This document shows positions 62,997-64,000 of a stretch of DNA of 64,000 nt, one piece after another. The stretch lies in NCBI RefSeq assembly GCF_018860825.1, contig NZ_JAHKPZ010000004.1, forward strand, positions 124,001 through 188,000, read 5' to 3'. A program made the translations under genes and the position numbers. Within the stretch, counting starts at the first letter, position 1; each line of letters begins with the position of its first letter. The notes under the pieces were generated by a model. It did no database searches. It saw nothing but the letters and a program-made list of their open reading frames with translations, and was not told the origin of the DNA. This DNA is from Lacinutrix sp. C3R15 (GTDB taxonomy: Bacteria; Bacteroidota; Bacteroidia; Flavobacteriales; Flavobacteriaceae).

Positions 62997-64000
62997 TTAT
63001 ACATCATCATAATCAACAGTAATTTTAGGTGTTGTTGGGTGCGCTTGACAAGTTAAAATTAAACCTTCAGCCAATTCGCTTTCTGTTAAAATGTTATTTT
63101 GTCTCATTGTTGCTTTTCCTTCTGTAACTCTAGCGATGCAGCTGCTACAAATTCCTCCTTGACAAGAATAAGGAGCATCTAAATCTTCATCTAAAGCAGC
63201 CTCTAGAATAGATTGTTTTTGAGACATAGTAAATGTTGCTGTTTCATCATCTACAGTTATGGTAATTTCTGTATTTCCGCTAGCAACTTCTTCATTTACA
63301 GGAGCTGTTTTTGCAGCTTTAAAAAGTTCAAAGTGAATACGTTCTTTAGGTATTTCGTGTTCTGTTAAAACATCTTTAACAGTATAAATCATTGCTTCTG
63401 GTCCGCAAAGATAAAAAGCATCTACATCTATGTTTTTATGCTTATTTTTCATCACATAATTTACAGTGCTTTTTTCTATTCTTCCAAAAATAGCATCGTC
63501 TTCATCTTGTTGACTAAATAAAAACTGTATAGAAAATCTATCTTTATACGCATGTTGTAAATCTAACAACTCTTTTAAAAACATGGTTTCTTTGTTCGTT
63601 TTGTTTCCGTAAACAAGAATTACCTTACTGTGTATTTCTTCTTCTAAAGCACATTTTATAATGCTTAAAATAGGAGTAATACCGCTTCCTGCAGCAAATG
63701 CTGCTATGTTTTTTGTTATAGAGTCGTTAGGTGTAAATACAAATCTACCTTTTGGCGAAGCTACTTCTAAAGTGTCACCAATTTGTAAGTTATTGTTTGC
63801 ATAAGCAGAAAAAGTACCTCCTTCAACTTCTTTTACAGCAACTTTTAATTCACCGCTTTTTGGTGAAGCGCATAAGGAGTAATCGCGTCTTACCTCGTTA
63901 CCATTAATAAGGGTTTTTATAGTTATATATTGTCCTGCTTTAAAAGTAAAAGCTTCTTTTAAATTGTCAGGAACATTAAAAGAAATAGTTACAGCCTTTT
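62997..64000 (-). CDS. Ferredoxin-type NAD(P)H reductase with C-terminal 2Fe-2S domain (PaaE-like), 5' end missing
   Basis: The frame is open from the window's right edge to a TAA at 62997-62999, so about 333 C-terminal residues are visible and only a short N-terminal piece is missing. Domains in order are an FAD-binding barrel with RRDYSLCASP, an NAD(P) domain opening AAGSGITPILS, and a plant-type 2Fe-2S ferredoxin domain with CQGGICSSC and a fourth Cys in LILTCQAHP. This is the layout of PaaE and related oxygenase reductases, which pass electrons to oxygenases. No paaABCD genes are visible, so the partner is unknown; a general ferredoxin-NADP reductase role is equally possible. Confidence 0.9.
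   Translation of the reverse strand, partial: KAVTISFNVPDNLKEAFTFKAGQYITIKTLINGNEVRRDYSLCASPKSGELKVAVKEVEGGTFSAYANNNLQIGDTLEVASPKGRFVFTPNDSITKNIAAFAAGSGITPILSIIKCALEEEIHSKVILVYGNKTNKETMFLKELLDLQHAYKDRFSIQFLFSQQDEDDAIFGRIEKSTVNYVMKNKHKNIDVDAFYLCGPEAMIYTVKDVLTEHEIPKERIHFELFKAAKTAPVNEEVASGNTEITITVDDETATFTMSQKQSILEAALDEDLDAPYSCQGGICSSCIARVTEGKATMRQNNILTESELAEGLILTCQAHPTTPKITVDYDDV

Noticed and set aside
56311-64000. Phenylacetate degradation pathway (PaaK-like and PaaE-like genes)
   Set aside because: The genes are 5 kb apart on either side of housekeeping genes, no paaABCD or other paa genes exist, and the PaaK-like gene is joined to wecB and a glycosyltransferase.

Overview
The window is chromosomal DNA from a bacterium of the Bacteroidota, almost certainly a marine or cold-adapted member of the Flavobacteriaceae. 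The evidence is very low G+C, Bacteroidota-type promoters (TTTG, then 17-22 bases, then TAnnTTTG), A-rich leaders without Shine-Dalgarno sites, several TTG/GTG starts, and many Flavobacteriia-typical families (DUF4175, DUF4837, DUF6909, DUF6341, DUF6427, DUF4254, bacterial GH3, OmpH lipoprotein). No rRNA, tRNA, CRISPR array, prophage or intact insertion sequence was seen.

Region 1 (1-29.7 kb) is mostly housekeeping. It holds the 3' end of an unknown gene, DUF1761, a GNAT/FemAB-like protein, a coiled-coil protein, an SPFH protein, an outer-membrane barrel, gltX, an AlkB-type alkane monooxygenase, DUF4175-ybeY, mnmG, a methyltransferase, an OmpH lipoprotein, holB, a secreted surface protein, pgk, a LysM lytic transglycosylase, DUF4837, tatA, an M23-hydrolase-GH3-DUF6909 series and a Wzz-like protein. 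Two perfect parS palindromes flank mnmG, so this part may be origin-proximal. A 1.1 kb non-coding stretch after mnmG looks like a decayed insertion.

Region 2 (29.9-57.6 kb) is a surface polysaccharide locus and the most interesting part. It begins with dTDP-rhamnose synthesis (rfbBACD). Genes for the sulfate donor PAPS are woven into it: cysQ (overlapping rfbD), a doubled DUF2061 membrane protein, cysC, a flippase-like membrane protein, cysD and cysN. No PAPS reductase or sulfite reductase gene is present. An MBOAT O-acyltransferase and an SGNH-like partner sit between cysD and cysN. A lipoprotein, a Wzx flippase, a PAPS-dependent sulfotransferase, three glycosyltransferases and two Wzy/WaaL-like proteins follow. 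Next come ugd and a UDP-xylose synthase, then a WcaJ-like initiating transferase. A convergent minus-strand operon (CapK-like ligase, wecB, glycosyltransferase) closes the locus. The simplest reading is a locus that makes a sulfated, probably O-acylated, rhamnose- and xylose/glucuronate-containing exopolysaccharide and supplies its own PAPS.

Region 3 (57.7-64 kb) returns to housekeeping: purD, DUF6341, DUF6427, upp, DUF4254, a GT9 heptosyltransferase-like enzyme and the 3' part of a PaaE-like ferredoxin reductase that runs off the window.
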